From positions 1-64,000 of the forward strand of contig NZ_VCKZ01000004.1 of the NCBI RefSeq assembly GCF_005889745.1: a stretch of DNA of 64,000 nt, read 5' to 3'. Position 1 is the first letter of the stretch. Every line of letters begins with the position of its first letter. Below the pieces are notes generated by a model that worked only from the letters and a program-made list of their open reading frames with translations, was not told the origin of the DNA and searched no databases. The stretch is from Actinomadura geliboluensis (GTDB lineage: Bacteria; Actinomycetota; Actinomycetes; Streptosporangiales; Streptosporangiaceae). Of the stretch, positions 49,794-58,069 are shown one piece after another. The position numbers were made by a program, and so were the translations under genes.

Positions 49794-51335
49794 TCAGGCG
49801 TCCGATCGCTTGGTGCCCAGCCTCAGCAGGAGCAGAGAGCAGGCACCTCCGAGAACGACGATCACCACACCAGCGAGCAGGGCGCTGCTCATGCCGCCGG
49901 CGAAGGCGTCCTTCGTGGCGTCCTCGAGCTGGGCTCCCGGCCGTCCGCCGATCCTTTCGGCGATGAGCAGCGCGCCGGCGAGCGAGTCAGCGGCCGTGTC
50001 GCGCAGATGAGCCGGGAGGGTGTTCACCGACGTCACTCCGGCGCGGTAGCCGCTGTTGAAGATGCTGCCCAGGATCGCGATGCCGAGCACTGCCCCGAGT
50101 TCGCGGCTGACGTCGTTAAGGGCGGCGGCCACGCCCTGTCGTGCGGGCGGAAGCGCGGCCACGATCGCGTCCGTCGCGGGCGTGGCCGCGTAGGCGACTC
50201 CGGTCCCGATCAGAGCGCCGCCCACGGCGACCGGCCAGAACCCCGATCCCGCGTCGATGAGAGACAGGACGACCAGCCCCCCTGCGATGATCACCAGTCC
50301 CAGGCCGACGACCGGAACGAGACCGTACCGGTGCCCGAGCCGCGGCGCCGTTGGTGAGATCACGATCATCGCGACGGCCAGCGGGAGTAGGCCCAGGCCC
50401 GCCTCGAACGCCGTGTAGCCGAGGATCTGCTGCAGGAACTGCAGGATGAGAAAGAACAGGCCGAACGTCACCAGCGACTCGACCAGGATGACCAGCGACC
50501 CGCCGGACACGCCGCCCAGGCGGAAAACCCGCAGATCGAGCATGGGGTGGCGGGCGCGCAGTTCCCACCAGGCGAACAGGGCGAATCCGGCTGCGGCTAC
50601 TGCGAAGCCCGCGATGACGAGGGGGTCACTCCATCCTCGTTCGGGCCCCTCCACGATTGAGAAGACGAGAGCGGTCACACCAGTCACCGAGAGGGCTGCG
50701 CCGGGCAGGTCGAGGGGCGTGGCGTCCGGATTCCGCGACGTCCGGACCAGAAGCGCCGTGGCGACGAGTGCGGCGGCGGCCAACGCCGCGTTGAACGCGA
50801 ACAGCGAACGCCACGAGAACGCCTCAAGCAGTCCGCCCGCGACGAGGATGCCGACCAGTCCTCCGCCGCCGAACACCCCGGACCAGACGCCGACGGCGCG
50901 GCCGCGCTCTTCCGGGGGGAATACGTTGGTGATGATCGACAGCGTCATCGGCATGACGAGCGCCGCGCCCATGCCGGCGGCTGCGCGCAGAGCGATGAGG
51001 AGGCCGGTGTCCTCCACCCACAGCACACCCAGTGAGGCGCCCGCGAAGACGAGCAGACCGGCGAGGAGCCCGCCCTTGCGCCCGTAGCGGTCGCCCAGCG
51101 CGCCTGCGGGGAGGAGCAGCCCCGCGAAGGCGACGCCGTAGGAGTTCATTACCCATTGCAGTTGCGCCTCAGTAGCACCGAGGTCCCGGCCCAGGCCTGG
51201 CAGGGCCACTGCCAGTGAGACGAGCATGCCGACCACCGCGATGAGGGCCACGCACATCACCGCCAGCACTACGAGCCGGCGATCGTGGCCGGCGCTCGGC
51301 GGATCGTGTCGAGGGTCGGTCTCAACGAACGTCAT
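49794..51335 (-). CDS. DHA2-type MFS transporter (TetR-controlled)
   Basis: About 513 residues, 14 helices. LVSLAVALPGLGRDLGATEA in helix 1, AGALGDRYGRKGGLLAGLLV (motif A), PMTLSIITNVFPPEERGRAV. Resembles multidrug or antiseptic exporters. Start MTFVETDPRHD at 51335; GTG 51344 is also possible. Two TetR-type operators and a divergent tetR gene lie upstream. Confidence 0.9.
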   Translation of the reverse strand: MTFVETDPRHDPPSAGHDRRLVVLAVMCVALIAVVGMLVSLAVALPGLGRDLGATEAQLQWVMNSYGVAFAGLLLPAGALGDRYGRKGGLLAGLLVFAGASLGVLWVEDTGLLIALRAAAGMGAALVMPMTLSIITNVFPPEERGRAVGVWSGVFGGGGLVGILVAGGLLEAFSWRSLFAFNAALAAAALVATALLVRTSRNPDATPLDLPGAALSVTGVTALVFSIVEGPERGWSDPLVIAGFAVAAAGFALFAWWELRARHPMLDLRVFRLGGVSGGSLVILVESLVTFGLFFLILQFLQQILGYTAFEAGLGLLPLAVAMIVISPTAPRLGHRYGLVPVVGLGLVIIAGGLVVLSLIDAGSGFWPVAVGGALIGTGVAYAATPATDAIVAALPPARQGVAAALNDVSRELGAVLGIAILGSIFNSGYRAGVTSVNTLPAHLRDTAADSLAGALLIAERIGGRPGAQLEDATKDAFAGGMSSALLAGVVIVVLGGACSLLLLRLGTKRSDA

Positions 51336-51359
51336 GGACTCCACGCCCTTCCCAGAGAT

Positions 51360-51417
51360 TCAAACGATCGTTTAAATCAAGCACGGCGATCCATGCGCAG
51401 TCAAACGATCGTTTAAA
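51360..51417. promoter_or_regulatory. Two identical TetR-type operators
   Basis: The palindrome AAACGATCGTTT occurs at 51362-51373 and 51403-51414, each embedded in TCAAACGATCGTTTAAA, 41 bp apart, in the MFS/tetR divergent region. Confidence 0.8.
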
Positions 51418-51418
51418 C

Positions 51419-52066
51419 TTGGCGCCCGTGAGTGCACTCGGTGTCGCCACCAAGGCCCGGATTCTGGACGCGGCCGAGGAACTGTTCGGCGAACGCGGCT
51501 TCGCCGGCACCTCCCTGCGCGCCGTCACCGCGGCGGCGACGGCAAACGTGGCGGCGGTCCGCTACCACTTCGGCGGCAAGGAAGGGCTGCTGCGGGCCGT
51601 GGCCGACCGTGCCATGGCCCCGGTCAACGAGGAGCGGCTGAAGGCGTTGAGGGACATGCAGGCGACCGGGAGCGACGCGGACGTCGCATCACTGGTACGG
51701 GCCTTCGTCGTCCCCAGCGCGGAACTAGTCCACCGGCACGGCGAACGTGGCCTGCACGTCGCACGGTTCATCGGCCGAGTCATGTTCGAGCCCGAAGGCG
51801 AAGTTCGCCGCATGTTCGCAGAGCAGGTCGACCCTGTGGAGGGCCTCTACCTGGCGGCGCTCACAAAGGCCCTTCCCGACCTGGTCGAAGAGGAGGTGGT
51901 CTTTCGCTATCGCGCGATGGTCGGACTGCTCGCACTCCACCAGACCGGCGCCCTCGCCGACCTGGCGACCCGGTCGGCGGCGCCCGCCGACCGGGCGCAG
52001 GTCACCGAATGGCTGGTGACCATGATCACCTCGTCGTTCCTAGCCCCGTCGACGGTCACATGCTGA
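51419..52066 (+). CDS. TetR-family repressor
   Basis: 215 residues. The HTH is KARILDAAEELFGERGFAGT then LRAVTAAATANVAAVRYHFG (helix-turn-helix ending in the YHFGGK motif). The ligand-binding part ends with a hydrophobic helix. It begins within 2 bp of the second operator (TTG 51419; GTG 51428 is likelier by composition), so translation is probably leaderless. By position it represses itself and the MFS exporter. Confidence 0.88.
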   Translation: MAPVSALGVATKARILDAAEELFGERGFAGTSLRAVTAAATANVAAVRYHFGGKEGLLRAVADRAMAPVNEERLKALRDMQATGSDADVASLVRAFVVPSAELVHRHGERGLHVARFIGRVMFEPEGEVRRMFAEQVDPVEGLYLAALTKALPDLVEEEVVFRYRAMVGLLALHQTGALADLATRSAAPADRAQVTEWLVTMITSSFLAPSTVTC

Positions 52067-52127
52067 CCCTGACGGGCGCCGACAGCCACCCTCGCGTCGG
52101 TCCTGCAAGGCCTGCCTAACACGGCCT

Positions 52128-52365
52128 CGCAGTGATCGTCGCCGTCACCTCGCCGTTCTCGTCAGCGAAGGAGCGTCCCTTGCTTGTCGCCCTCAGGGAG
52201 ACGGCGGGATCTACGTACACGGCTGGACACTTCGTGTACGTGGATGACGTCCACCGATGGGCCGTCCAAGATGCCGTAACCGGCCTGGACGGTCCAGGTG
52301 TCGCCTTCGTGTTTCTTGGCCGGCGCACAGCCGACTTCTTCTATCCGTGCGTGCGTGGTGTGTTC
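52128..52365 (-). pseudogene. Broken relative of the 26848-27117 CPAVYV protein
   Basis: One frame reads DTWTVQAGYGILDGPSVDVI, then the next frame continues YTKCPAVYVDPAVSLRA and RSFADENGEVTAT. Alignment with 26848-27117 (WTVEVCYGISDGQPVDVI / YTRCPAVYVHPGVALR / RSFTRENVEVT) shows two bases missing near 52242. No start codon remains in the upstream frame. It lies downstream of the CopZ gene on the same strand. Confidence 0.6.
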
Positions 52366-52368
52366 AGC

Positions 52369-52575
52369 TCATGCCTTCAGTTCGTATCCGGCCTCCTCGA
52401 CCGCGGCCCGGACCTGGGCCGCGTCGATGGGGGTGTCGCTGGTCACGGTGACATTGCTGCCGCTCAGGTCCACGTCCACGGCGGTCACCCCGGCGACCCG
52501 TTCCACATGCTGCTTGACGGTGCCGGCGCAGCCGCCGCAAGTCATGCCGACGACGGTGTAAGTGGCGGTGCTCAT
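52369..52575 (-). CDS. CopZ-like copper chaperone (HMA domain)
   Basis: 68 residues, one heavy-metal-associated domain: YTVVGMTCGGCAGTVKQHVE with the Cu(I)-binding CGGC, and later VDLSGSNVTVTSDTPID. It carries Cu(I) in the cytosol. No CopA-type ATPase is adjacent (the P1B ATPase at 54688 is an SPC type). A CsoR box is 12 bp upstream. Confidence 0.93.
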   Translation of the reverse strand: MSTATYTVVGMTCGGCAGTVKQHVERVAGVTAVDVDLSGSNVTVTSDTPIDAAQVRAAVEEAGYELKA

Positions 52576-52587
52576 ACTTCCTCCTTG

Positions 52588-52602
52588 TACCCCCTAGGGG
52601 TA
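52588..52602 (-). promoter_or_regulatory. CsoR box upstream of the CopZ gene
   Basis: TACCCC-N3-GGGGTA (TACCCCCTAGGGGTA), 12 bp before the start. Confidence 0.8.
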
Positions 52603-52686
52603 TCGATAGTGTCATGTTGCCACGTGAGATCAAGCATCGGCAACTCCTGCCCCTAGGTGTCTCCTTCCTGGAATGTCTTGATGCAA

Positions 52687-52701
52687 TACCCCTCGGGGGT
52701 A
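52687..52701 (+). promoter_or_regulatory. CsoR box upstream of the FAD reductase gene
   Basis: TACCCC-N3-GGGGTA (TACCCCTCGGGGGTA), 42 bp before ATG 52744. Confidence 0.8.
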
Positions 52702-52743
52702 ACGTATGCCATCGTTCAACCGCAACGTGCACGGAGGCATGAC

Positions 52744-53931
52744 ATGAGGACGTTCGATCGGCTCGTAGTAGTCGGCGCATCGTTGGCCGGCCTGCGCGCC
52801 GCGCAGACACTCCGGGACGAAGGGCACACCGGTGACCTCACCTTGATCGGCGCCGAGCCCCATCTGCCCTACAACCGCCCGCCCCTGTCCAAGAGCGTCC
52901 TGACCGGCGACGACGACGTCACGCTCTCCGGCAACGACGAATTGGACGCGCGCTGGCTGATCGGCCGGAACGCCGTGGGGCTGGACACCTCGCGCCAGGC
53001 CGTCGCACTCGACGACGGCACGCAGGTGCCCTACGACGGGCTGGTGATCACGACTGGGGCCCGTCCACGTCGCCTCGACGACTCCGCCATGTCCCTCGCA
53101 GGGGTTCACTTGCTCCGCACCTTCGACGACGCGATGAACTTGCGCAATGCACTGCGAGAAGGTCCGCGGCGCGTCGCTGTCATCGGCGGCGGCATCATTG
53201 GCGGCGAGGTCAGTTCAACGATTCGCGCGCTGGGAATCGAAGTGGTCTTGATCGACGCGGCACCGGCGCCCATGGTGGGACCGCTCGGCGAGACGGTCGC
53301 CGGATGGCTCGCCGAACACCACGCGCGGAACGGGGTCGAGCTCGTCTCTGGGGCACGCGTGGAATCCCTTGAGGGGAGAGGGCAGGTGAGCGCAGTCCGG
53401 CTGAACGATGGGCGTTCCATCCCGGCCGACCTGGTCATCGTTGGTCTGGGCGTACTCCCCAATACGGAGTGGCTGGACGGCAGCGGGCTGCGCCTTGATG
53501 ACGGCTTGGTCACCGACTCCGCGCTCTTCGCCGGAGGTCGCGCGAACATCGTGGCGGCGGGAGACGTCGCCCGCTGGCCGCACGCTGTCTTCGACGACGA
53601 GTACGTGCGCATCGAGCACTGGGCAAACGCCAATGATCAGGGCGCCCTCGCCGCGCGCAACCTTCTCCGCGGCCCACAGGATGCCGAGCCGTTCACCGAG
53701 GTGCACTCCTTCGGCACCCGCGTCCACGGCACCCGCATCCAGTGGGCCGGCCTTCCCCGGATCGCCGACGAGATCGTGGCGATCGCGGGCTCTGTCGAAG
53801 AAGGGAAAATCTCCATCGGCTTCGGACGGAGCGGCAGGCTCGTCGGTGCCGTCGCGGTCAACTGGCCAAAGGAGCTCTTCAGACTGCGCCGTGCCATCGC
53901 TGCACGCGAACTGCTGTCGGCCGCGGACTGA
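52744..53931 (+). CDS. FAD-dependent ferredoxin/rubredoxin-reductase-type oxidoreductase
   Basis: 395 residues. FAD motif VVVGASLAGLRAAQTLRDEG, active-site region HLPYNRPPLSKSVL, NAD(P) motif VAVIGGGIIGGEVSSTIRAL, FAD-ribityl motif ANIVAAGDVARWPH, and the reductase C-terminal domain. This is the group that passes electrons from NAD(P)H to small Fe-S proteins (BphA4/RhFRE type). No ferredoxin or P450 is adjacent. GGAGG sits 7 nt ahead of ATG 52744. CsoR control links it to copper stress. Confidence 0.9.
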   Translation: MRTFDRLVVVGASLAGLRAAQTLRDEGHTGDLTLIGAEPHLPYNRPPLSKSVLTGDDDVTLSGNDELDARWLIGRNAVGLDTSRQAVALDDGTQVPYDGLVITTGARPRRLDDSAMSLAGVHLLRTFDDAMNLRNALREGPRRVAVIGGGIIGGEVSSTIRALGIEVVLIDAAPAPMVGPLGETVAGWLAEHHARNGVELVSGARVESLEGRGQVSAVRLNDGRSIPADLVIVGLGVLPNTEWLDGSGLRLDDGLVTDSALFAGGRANIVAAGDVARWPHAVFDDEYVRIEHWANANDQGALAARNLLRGPQDAEPFTEVHSFGTRVHGTRIQWAGLPRIADEIVAIAGSVEEGKISIGFGRSGRLVGAVAVNWPKELFRLRRAIAARELLSAAD

Positions 53932-53947
53932 CGAACACCCGCCGCCT

Positions 53948-53977
53948 GGCCGGAGCGCCCCACCCAGCGCTCCGGCC
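53948..53977 (+). terminator. Hairpin terminator after the FAD reductase gene
   Basis: An 11-bp perfect stem (53948-53958 with 53967-53977) and an 8-nt loop, 16 bp after the stop. Confidence 0.75.
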
Positions 53978-54204
53978 TCGGCACTTCTGCACTCTGCAGC
54001 CGAAGGATCCGGCCACCACTTGCCGTGTTCACCCTCCCCGGCCACGCCGTCATCGCGAAGATTGCCGGCGTGGCCGATATGCCGTCCGCCCAGACAAGCG
54101 CCCTCGAAGTCTGTATTAGCCAGCTTCCTGGTGTCTGGCCTGTGGTGAGCACTCCGATCTAGTGCGTGGTCCGGCCATGGGCTTGGCTTCGGTCCACGCC
54201 ATCG

Positions 54205-54591
54205 TCATGATGTGGCGGCCGGGGCATCGACATCGCCTTCGAGGGAGGTGTCGGTGATGCCGAGTTGCAGATGCTCGACGTGGTAGAGAGCTTGGTCGAG
54301 GAGTTCTGCGACGTGATCGTCGTAGAGGGCGTAGACCACGGAACGGCCCTGCCGGGTACCGGTCACCAGGCCGAGGTTGCGCAGCAGCCGTAGCTGGTGG
54401 GAGCAGGCCGACTGCTCCATGCCGACGGCGTGGGCGAGTTCGGTGGCGGGCATCGGGCCCTCACGCAGCCGAGCGAGTATGAGCAGGCGTGAAGGGGTGG
54501 CCAGAGCCTGCAGGGTGGTGGCTACCTTCGCGGCGACGACCGCGTCCAGTGGCTTGCGCTGGACGGCCTCGTCGGCGGCTCCATGACCCAT
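54205..54591 (-). CDS. ArsR/SmtB repressor of the NmtR type (Ni/Co sensor)
   Basis: 128 residues. HTH: MPATELAHAVGMEQSACSHQ then LRLLRNLGLVTGTRQGRSVV. In the last helix, DDHVAELLDQALYHVEHL gives Asp-x-His-x10-His-x2-His, the exact alpha-5 ligand pattern of NmtR. Divergent from a P1B-4 ATPase with a palindromic operator between them, the arrangement expected for a Ni/Co efflux switch. Confidence 0.87.
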   Translation of the reverse strand: MGHGAADEAVQRKPLDAVVAAKVATTLQALATPSRLLILARLREGPMPATELAHAVGMEQSACSHQLRLLRNLGLVTGTRQGRSVVYALYDDHVAELLDQALYHVEHLQLGITDTSLEGDVDAPAATS

Positions 54592-54617
54592 GACGCCCAG
54601 TCTACGGCGAGGTAATG

Positions 54618-54635
54618 CATGAATAGATGTTCATG
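54618..54635. promoter_or_regulatory. ArsR-type operator (CATGAA-N6-TTCATG)
   Basis: Perfect 6-6-6 dyad between the divergent repressor (54591) and ATPase (54688) genes; form typical of SmtB/ArsR sites. Confidence 0.75.
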
Positions 54636-54687
54636 TATTCCTGTATTGTGGGTCGATCACCTCCGCTGGGCGAAGGGAACTCGCGCC

Positions 54688-56667
54688 ATGTCATCCACCC
54701 TGCTCTCGCCGGCTTCGACGACCGGCAGGGAGCCGGTGTCCTCCAAACGGCCCATACGGGTGTTCGCGCTGCCGGAGGCCCGCTGGGCGGCGACCGCGCT
54801 GGCACTGTTTCTCATCGCGCTGCCCCTGCACCTCCTCGGCGCCCCGGCATGGGCGTGGGGGCCGATATACCTGCTGGTTTACGTCACCGGCGGCTGGGAG
54901 CCGGGGTGGCAAGGGCTGAAGGCCCTCAAGGACAAGACCCTCGACGTCGACCTGCTGATGATCGTGGCGGCCCTGGGGGCGGCGGCGATCGGACAGGTCC
55001 TCGACGGTGCACTGCTGATCGTCATCTTCGCCACCTCCGGTGCGCTGGAGGCGATCGCAACGGCCCGCACCGCCGACTCGGTCCGAGGCCTGCTCGATCT
55101 GGCCCCCGTCACCGCTACCCGCATCGTCCAGGGCGGTGAGGAAACGGTCGCCTCAGGCCGACTCGCACCCGGAGACGTCATCCTGGTGCGGCCGGGAGAG
55201 CGGATCGGCGCCGACGGGCGCGTCTTGGACGGCGAAAGCGACGTCGACCAAGCCACCATCACCGGCGAACCACTCCCGCTACCCCGGCGTCCCGGGGACG
55301 AGGTGTTCGCCGGCACCCTCAACGGCACAGGAGCCCTGCGAGTGCGAGTCGAGCGCGACCCGTCCGACTCGGTCATCGCCCGCATCGTGGCCATGGTGGA
55401 GGACGCGTCCCGTACCAAGGCACCGACACAGCTCTTTATCGAGAAGATCGAGCAGCGCTACTCGATCGGCATGGTGGCCGCCACCCTGGCACTGTTCCTG
55501 CTGCCGCTGGCGCTCGGTGCCGCACTCGTCCCGACGCTGGAACGGGCGATGACCTTCATGATCGTCGCCTCACCCTGTGCGGTCGTGCTGGCGACCATGC
55601 CGCCACTGCTGTCGGCCATCGCCACCGCGGGCCGGCACGGCGTACTGATCAAGTCAGCCGTGGTCATGGAACGGCTCGGTCAGATCGATGCGGTCGCCTT
55701 CGACAAGACCGGAACCCTGACCGAGGGCACCCCCCGCCTCACCGACATTCGGCCGCTCCCGGGCGGCGATCTGACACCGGACCGGCTCCTCACCCTGGTG
55801 GCCGCCGCCGAGCGCCCCAGTGAGCACCCATTGGCACGCGCCATACTGGACGCCGCCCGAATGCGGAAACTGGACGTCCCCGAAGCGACCGCCTTCTCCT
55901 TCGCCCCCGGACGGGGAGTCACCGCACGCGTGGACGGTATGAATGTCATGGTCGGCAGCCCCGAGCACCTCCCACCCGGAGCGGGCTGGTCCGTGCAGGA
56001 GATGATCGACGCTCGGGCCGCGGCCGACATCCTGGCGAGTCAGGGGCGGACGCCGGTGCTGGTCACCATCGACGGCATCCCGTCCGGAGTGCTCGGCATC
56101 GCCGACACCCTGCGCACGGACGCCGCGACCACCATCGCATCGCTCACTGCGCTCACCGGCACCGTCCCGCTCCTGCTCACCGGCGACAATCCCCGCGCCG
56201 CCGCTCGGCTGGCCACCGAGGTCGGCGTCACCGACATCCGCGCCGGGCTGCTGCCCCAAGACAAGGTCGCCGCGGTACGCGAACTGGAGGGCGCCGGACG
56301 CAAGACCCTGGTCGTGGGCGACGGCGTCAACGACGCCCCCGCGCTGGCTGCAGCGCATACCGGCATCGCCATGGGACGCGCGGGCTCCGACCTCGCGCTG
56401 GAGACCGCCGACGCTGTGATCGTCCGCGACGAACTGGCCGCCATTCCCACCGCCATCGCTCTGTCCCGCAGAGCACGACGCCTCGTCGTGCAGAACCTGG
56501 TCATCGCCGCCGTCTTCATCACCGGCCTGGTCATCTGGGATCTGGCAGGTCACCTGCCCCTCCCGCTCGGCGTGGCCGGCCACGAGGGCTCAACCGTCCT
56601 CGTCGGCCTCAACGGCCTGCGCCTTCTCCGCAACACCGCCTGGCACCGTGCCCGCTCGGCCCCTTGA
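54688..56667 (+). CDS. P1B-4-type heavy-metal ATPase (Co/Ni/Zn/Fe exporter, CtpD/CtpJ/CoaT-like)
   Basis: 659 residues without an N-terminal HMA domain. Membrane motif SPC (residues 295-297, ASPCAVVLATMPP) replaces CPC; phosphorylation motif DKTGTLT begins at Asp339; the HP motif is SEHPLA; hinge GDGVNDAPALA; the last helix carries HEGSTVLVGLNG, the P1B-4 signature. Such pumps export Co, Fe, Ni or Zn. ATG 54688 lies beyond the operator; earlier in-frame starts overlap it. Regulated by the divergent NmtR-type repressor. Confidence 0.93.
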   Translation: MSSTLLSPASTTGREPVSSKRPIRVFALPEARWAATALALFLIALPLHLLGAPAWAWGPIYLLVYVTGGWEPGWQGLKALKDKTLDVDLLMIVAALGAAAIGQVLDGALLIVIFATSGALEAIATARTADSVRGLLDLAPVTATRIVQGGEETVASGRLAPGDVILVRPGERIGADGRVLDGESDVDQATITGEPLPLPRRPGDEVFAGTLNGTGALRVRVERDPSDSVIARIVAMVEDASRTKAPTQLFIEKIEQRYSIGMVAATLALFLLPLALGAALVPTLERAMTFMIVASPCAVVLATMPPLLSAIATAGRHGVLIKSAVVMERLGQIDAVAFDKTGTLTEGTPRLTDIRPLPGGDLTPDRLLTLVAAAERPSEHPLARAILDAARMRKLDVPEATAFSFAPGRGVTARVDGMNVMVGSPEHLPPGAGWSVQEMIDARAAADILASQGRTPVLVTIDGIPSGVLGIADTLRTDAATTIASLTALTGTVPLLLTGDNPRAAARLATEVGVTDIRAGLLPQDKVAAVRELEGAGRKTLVVGDGVNDAPALAAAHTGIAMGRAGSDLALETADAVIVRDELAAIPTAIALSRRARRLVVQNLVIAAVFITGLVIWDLAGHLPLPLGVAGHEGSTVLVGLNGLRLLRNTAWHRARSAP

Positions 56668-56694
56668 CAGCGATGAGTTGCGAACGGCGCCCGG

Positions 56695-56915
56695 TCAGGT
56701 AAGTCTGTGTCGTTCCCTCTTGGCTTCGGCGCGTACGGCGTCGACGAAGGCGTCGTCGGTCTCATCGTCTGCGTCGGCGCACTCCTGGTAGATGAGGCAA
56801 CAGCCGCGGATTCCTTGGAGGAGGTCTTCCAGAAGGTCATAGGCGGGTCGCGTGGGATCGAGGGGGTGGTGCGGATCTCGTAGAGCAAGGCATCCCGCAG
56901 CCGCGGGTCTTGGCG
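56695..56915 (-). pseudogene. C-terminal remnant of an unrecognised gene
   Basis: One frame holds RPAYDLLEDLLQGIRGCCLI and then YQECADADDETDDAFVDAVR, AEAKRERHRLT, ending at TGA 56695-56697. Upstream the likely continuation (RLRDALLYEIRTTP) is in another frame, and no start is present. It abuts the truncated NlpC/P60 copy, so it probably marks a deletion junction. Confidence 0.4.
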
Positions 56916-57185
56916 TTCACCCTCGAATTGCCCTCGGCGACCTTGGCGGCGCGCTGGGCCTGGCGTACATGCACCTGCAACCCGTTGTACTGCTCGCTGA
57001 GCTTCTCGGTGTCATCGGCGAGCTTCTTCTGCTGCGCGGTCAGCTCTTTGCGGGTCGGCTTCGTTTCGGCCGAGGCGGGCGTTGGGGCATGAGGCTCGTG
57101 AAGGGGCTATCGACGCCGTCCCTGCCGTGCTGGTGATGATCCGGCGGCGGGCCGACGCTCCGTTTCCAGCGGCTCGTCGCTGCAT
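56905..57185 (-). pseudogene. Truncated NlpC/P60 gene copy (5' third only)
   Basis: Starting at ATG 57185 it reads MQRRAAGNGASARRRI and ITSTAGTASIA, matching MQRRAAGERTSVRRRL of 28359. A frameshift follows, and the coiled-coil coding sequence can be traced in another frame to about 56905, where homology ends. The catalytic domain is absent. Confidence 0.75.
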
Positions 57186-57199
57186 GCACTGTCCTCTCC

Positions 57200-57345
57200 T
57201 GTGCCGCCTACCGGCTGAGCTGTCGGGTTCGGGCCGGAGTCGCTCTACCGCTCGGGACGAGCGGATTTACCCCAGTGGAGAAGATGGTTCCCCGGACCTT
57301 GCGGGTCCGCAGGATTTCGGCGGGGCCATCGCTGCCCCGGCGGGG
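57200..57345 (-). promoter_or_regulatory. Decayed c-di-AMP riboswitch copy
   Basis: Same block order as at 28374-28535, but GGGGTGAATC reads GGGGTAAATC and CAGCTCACCCGG reads CAGCTCAGCCGG. It lies before the truncated NlpC/P60 copy. Confidence 0.7.
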
Positions 57346-57357
57346 ACGACGCAATGG

Positions 57358-57376
57358 CTGCTACGGAGGGTAGGAG
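57358..57376 (-). promoter_or_regulatory. Class B BlaI-type operator copy at the decayed locus
   Basis: CTGCTAC-N5-GTAGGAG, one mismatch from the perfect dyad at 28539, in the same position relative to the riboswitch copy. Confidence 0.55.
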
Positions 57377-57490
57377 GGTTGGCCTCATGTGCCACCCAAG
57401 TAGCCGATTGTGACAACACCTCGGCAGTCTCAGCGGCGCCTGGAGGTGCATGACTTGCCGTGAATACCCCCTCCCCGTAAGTTGGACACA

Positions 57491-57505
57491 TACCCCCTAG
57501 GGGTA
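57491..57505 (+). promoter_or_regulatory. CsoR box upstream of the AhpD-like gene
   Basis: TACCCC-N3-GGGGTA, identical core to the box at 52588, 38 bp before ATG 57544. Confidence 0.8.
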
Positions 57506-57543
57506 GCGACAATGAGTCGACCTCCAAGTCACGAGAGGACTCC

Positions 57544-58065
57544 ATGCCGAACCTGTCCGCACTCGCCCCTCACGAGGCCCCTGGCAAGTCCCGCGACATC
57601 CTTGAAGACATCGTCGGCCGTCATGGCTCGGTCGGCGACATGGTCGCCACCATGGCGCACTCGCCCGCGCTTCTGCAGGGCTACCTCGATTTGTCCCGGG
57701 CGATGAGACGCGTCAAAATCCCCCGCCAGCTGAGCGAGAAGATCTCCTTGGCGCTACAGGGCCGGATCGGTTGCGGCCTGTGCCTGGCCGCCCACACCGA
57801 AGCCGGTCGTGCGGCGGGACTGACCGACACCGACATCGACCTTGCTCGGCAGGGCACCGCGACCGACGCCCGGGAGGCGGCGCTGGTGGCCTTTGCGGTC
57901 CGCACTCTGACCGAACCGGCGTCCCTCACCGATGCAGACGTCACCGCGCTGCGCGCACAGGGCTGGAGCGAACGGGTCATCGCCGAGATCGTCGGCCTGG
58001 TTACCCTCAACCTGCTCACCGGCGCCTTCAACCTCGTCGCCGGCCTCAAACCAGAGGACTGCTGA
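57544..58065 (+). CDS. Carboxymuconolactone decarboxylase / AhpD-like protein
   Basis: 173 residues, all-helical. The active-site motif GCGLCLAAHTEAGRAAGL (CxxC plus His) is that of AhpD-type peroxidase partners. ALQGRIGCGLC and GLVTLNLLTGAFNLV are family positions. Likely thiol-based peroxide or alkyl hydroperoxide chemistry in the cytosol. CsoR box upstream; the DUF6632 gene follows 4 bp later, so they form a copper-responsive operon. Confidence 0.9.
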   Translation: MPNLSALAPHEAPGKSRDILEDIVGRHGSVGDMVATMAHSPALLQGYLDLSRAMRRVKIPRQLSEKISLALQGRIGCGLCLAAHTEAGRAAGLTDTDIDLARQGTATDAREAALVAFAVRTLTEPASLTDADVTALRAQGWSERVIAEIVGLVTLNLLTGAFNLVAGLKPEDC

Positions 58066-58069
58066 CGTC

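Noticed and set aside
54024-54161. Plus-strand frame containing AVIAKIAGVADMPSAQTSA downstream of the FAD reductase
   Set aside because: It recalls IAKIAGLKGV of the 13373 protein, but it is about 45 codons long without ribosome site; too weak to call a remnant.
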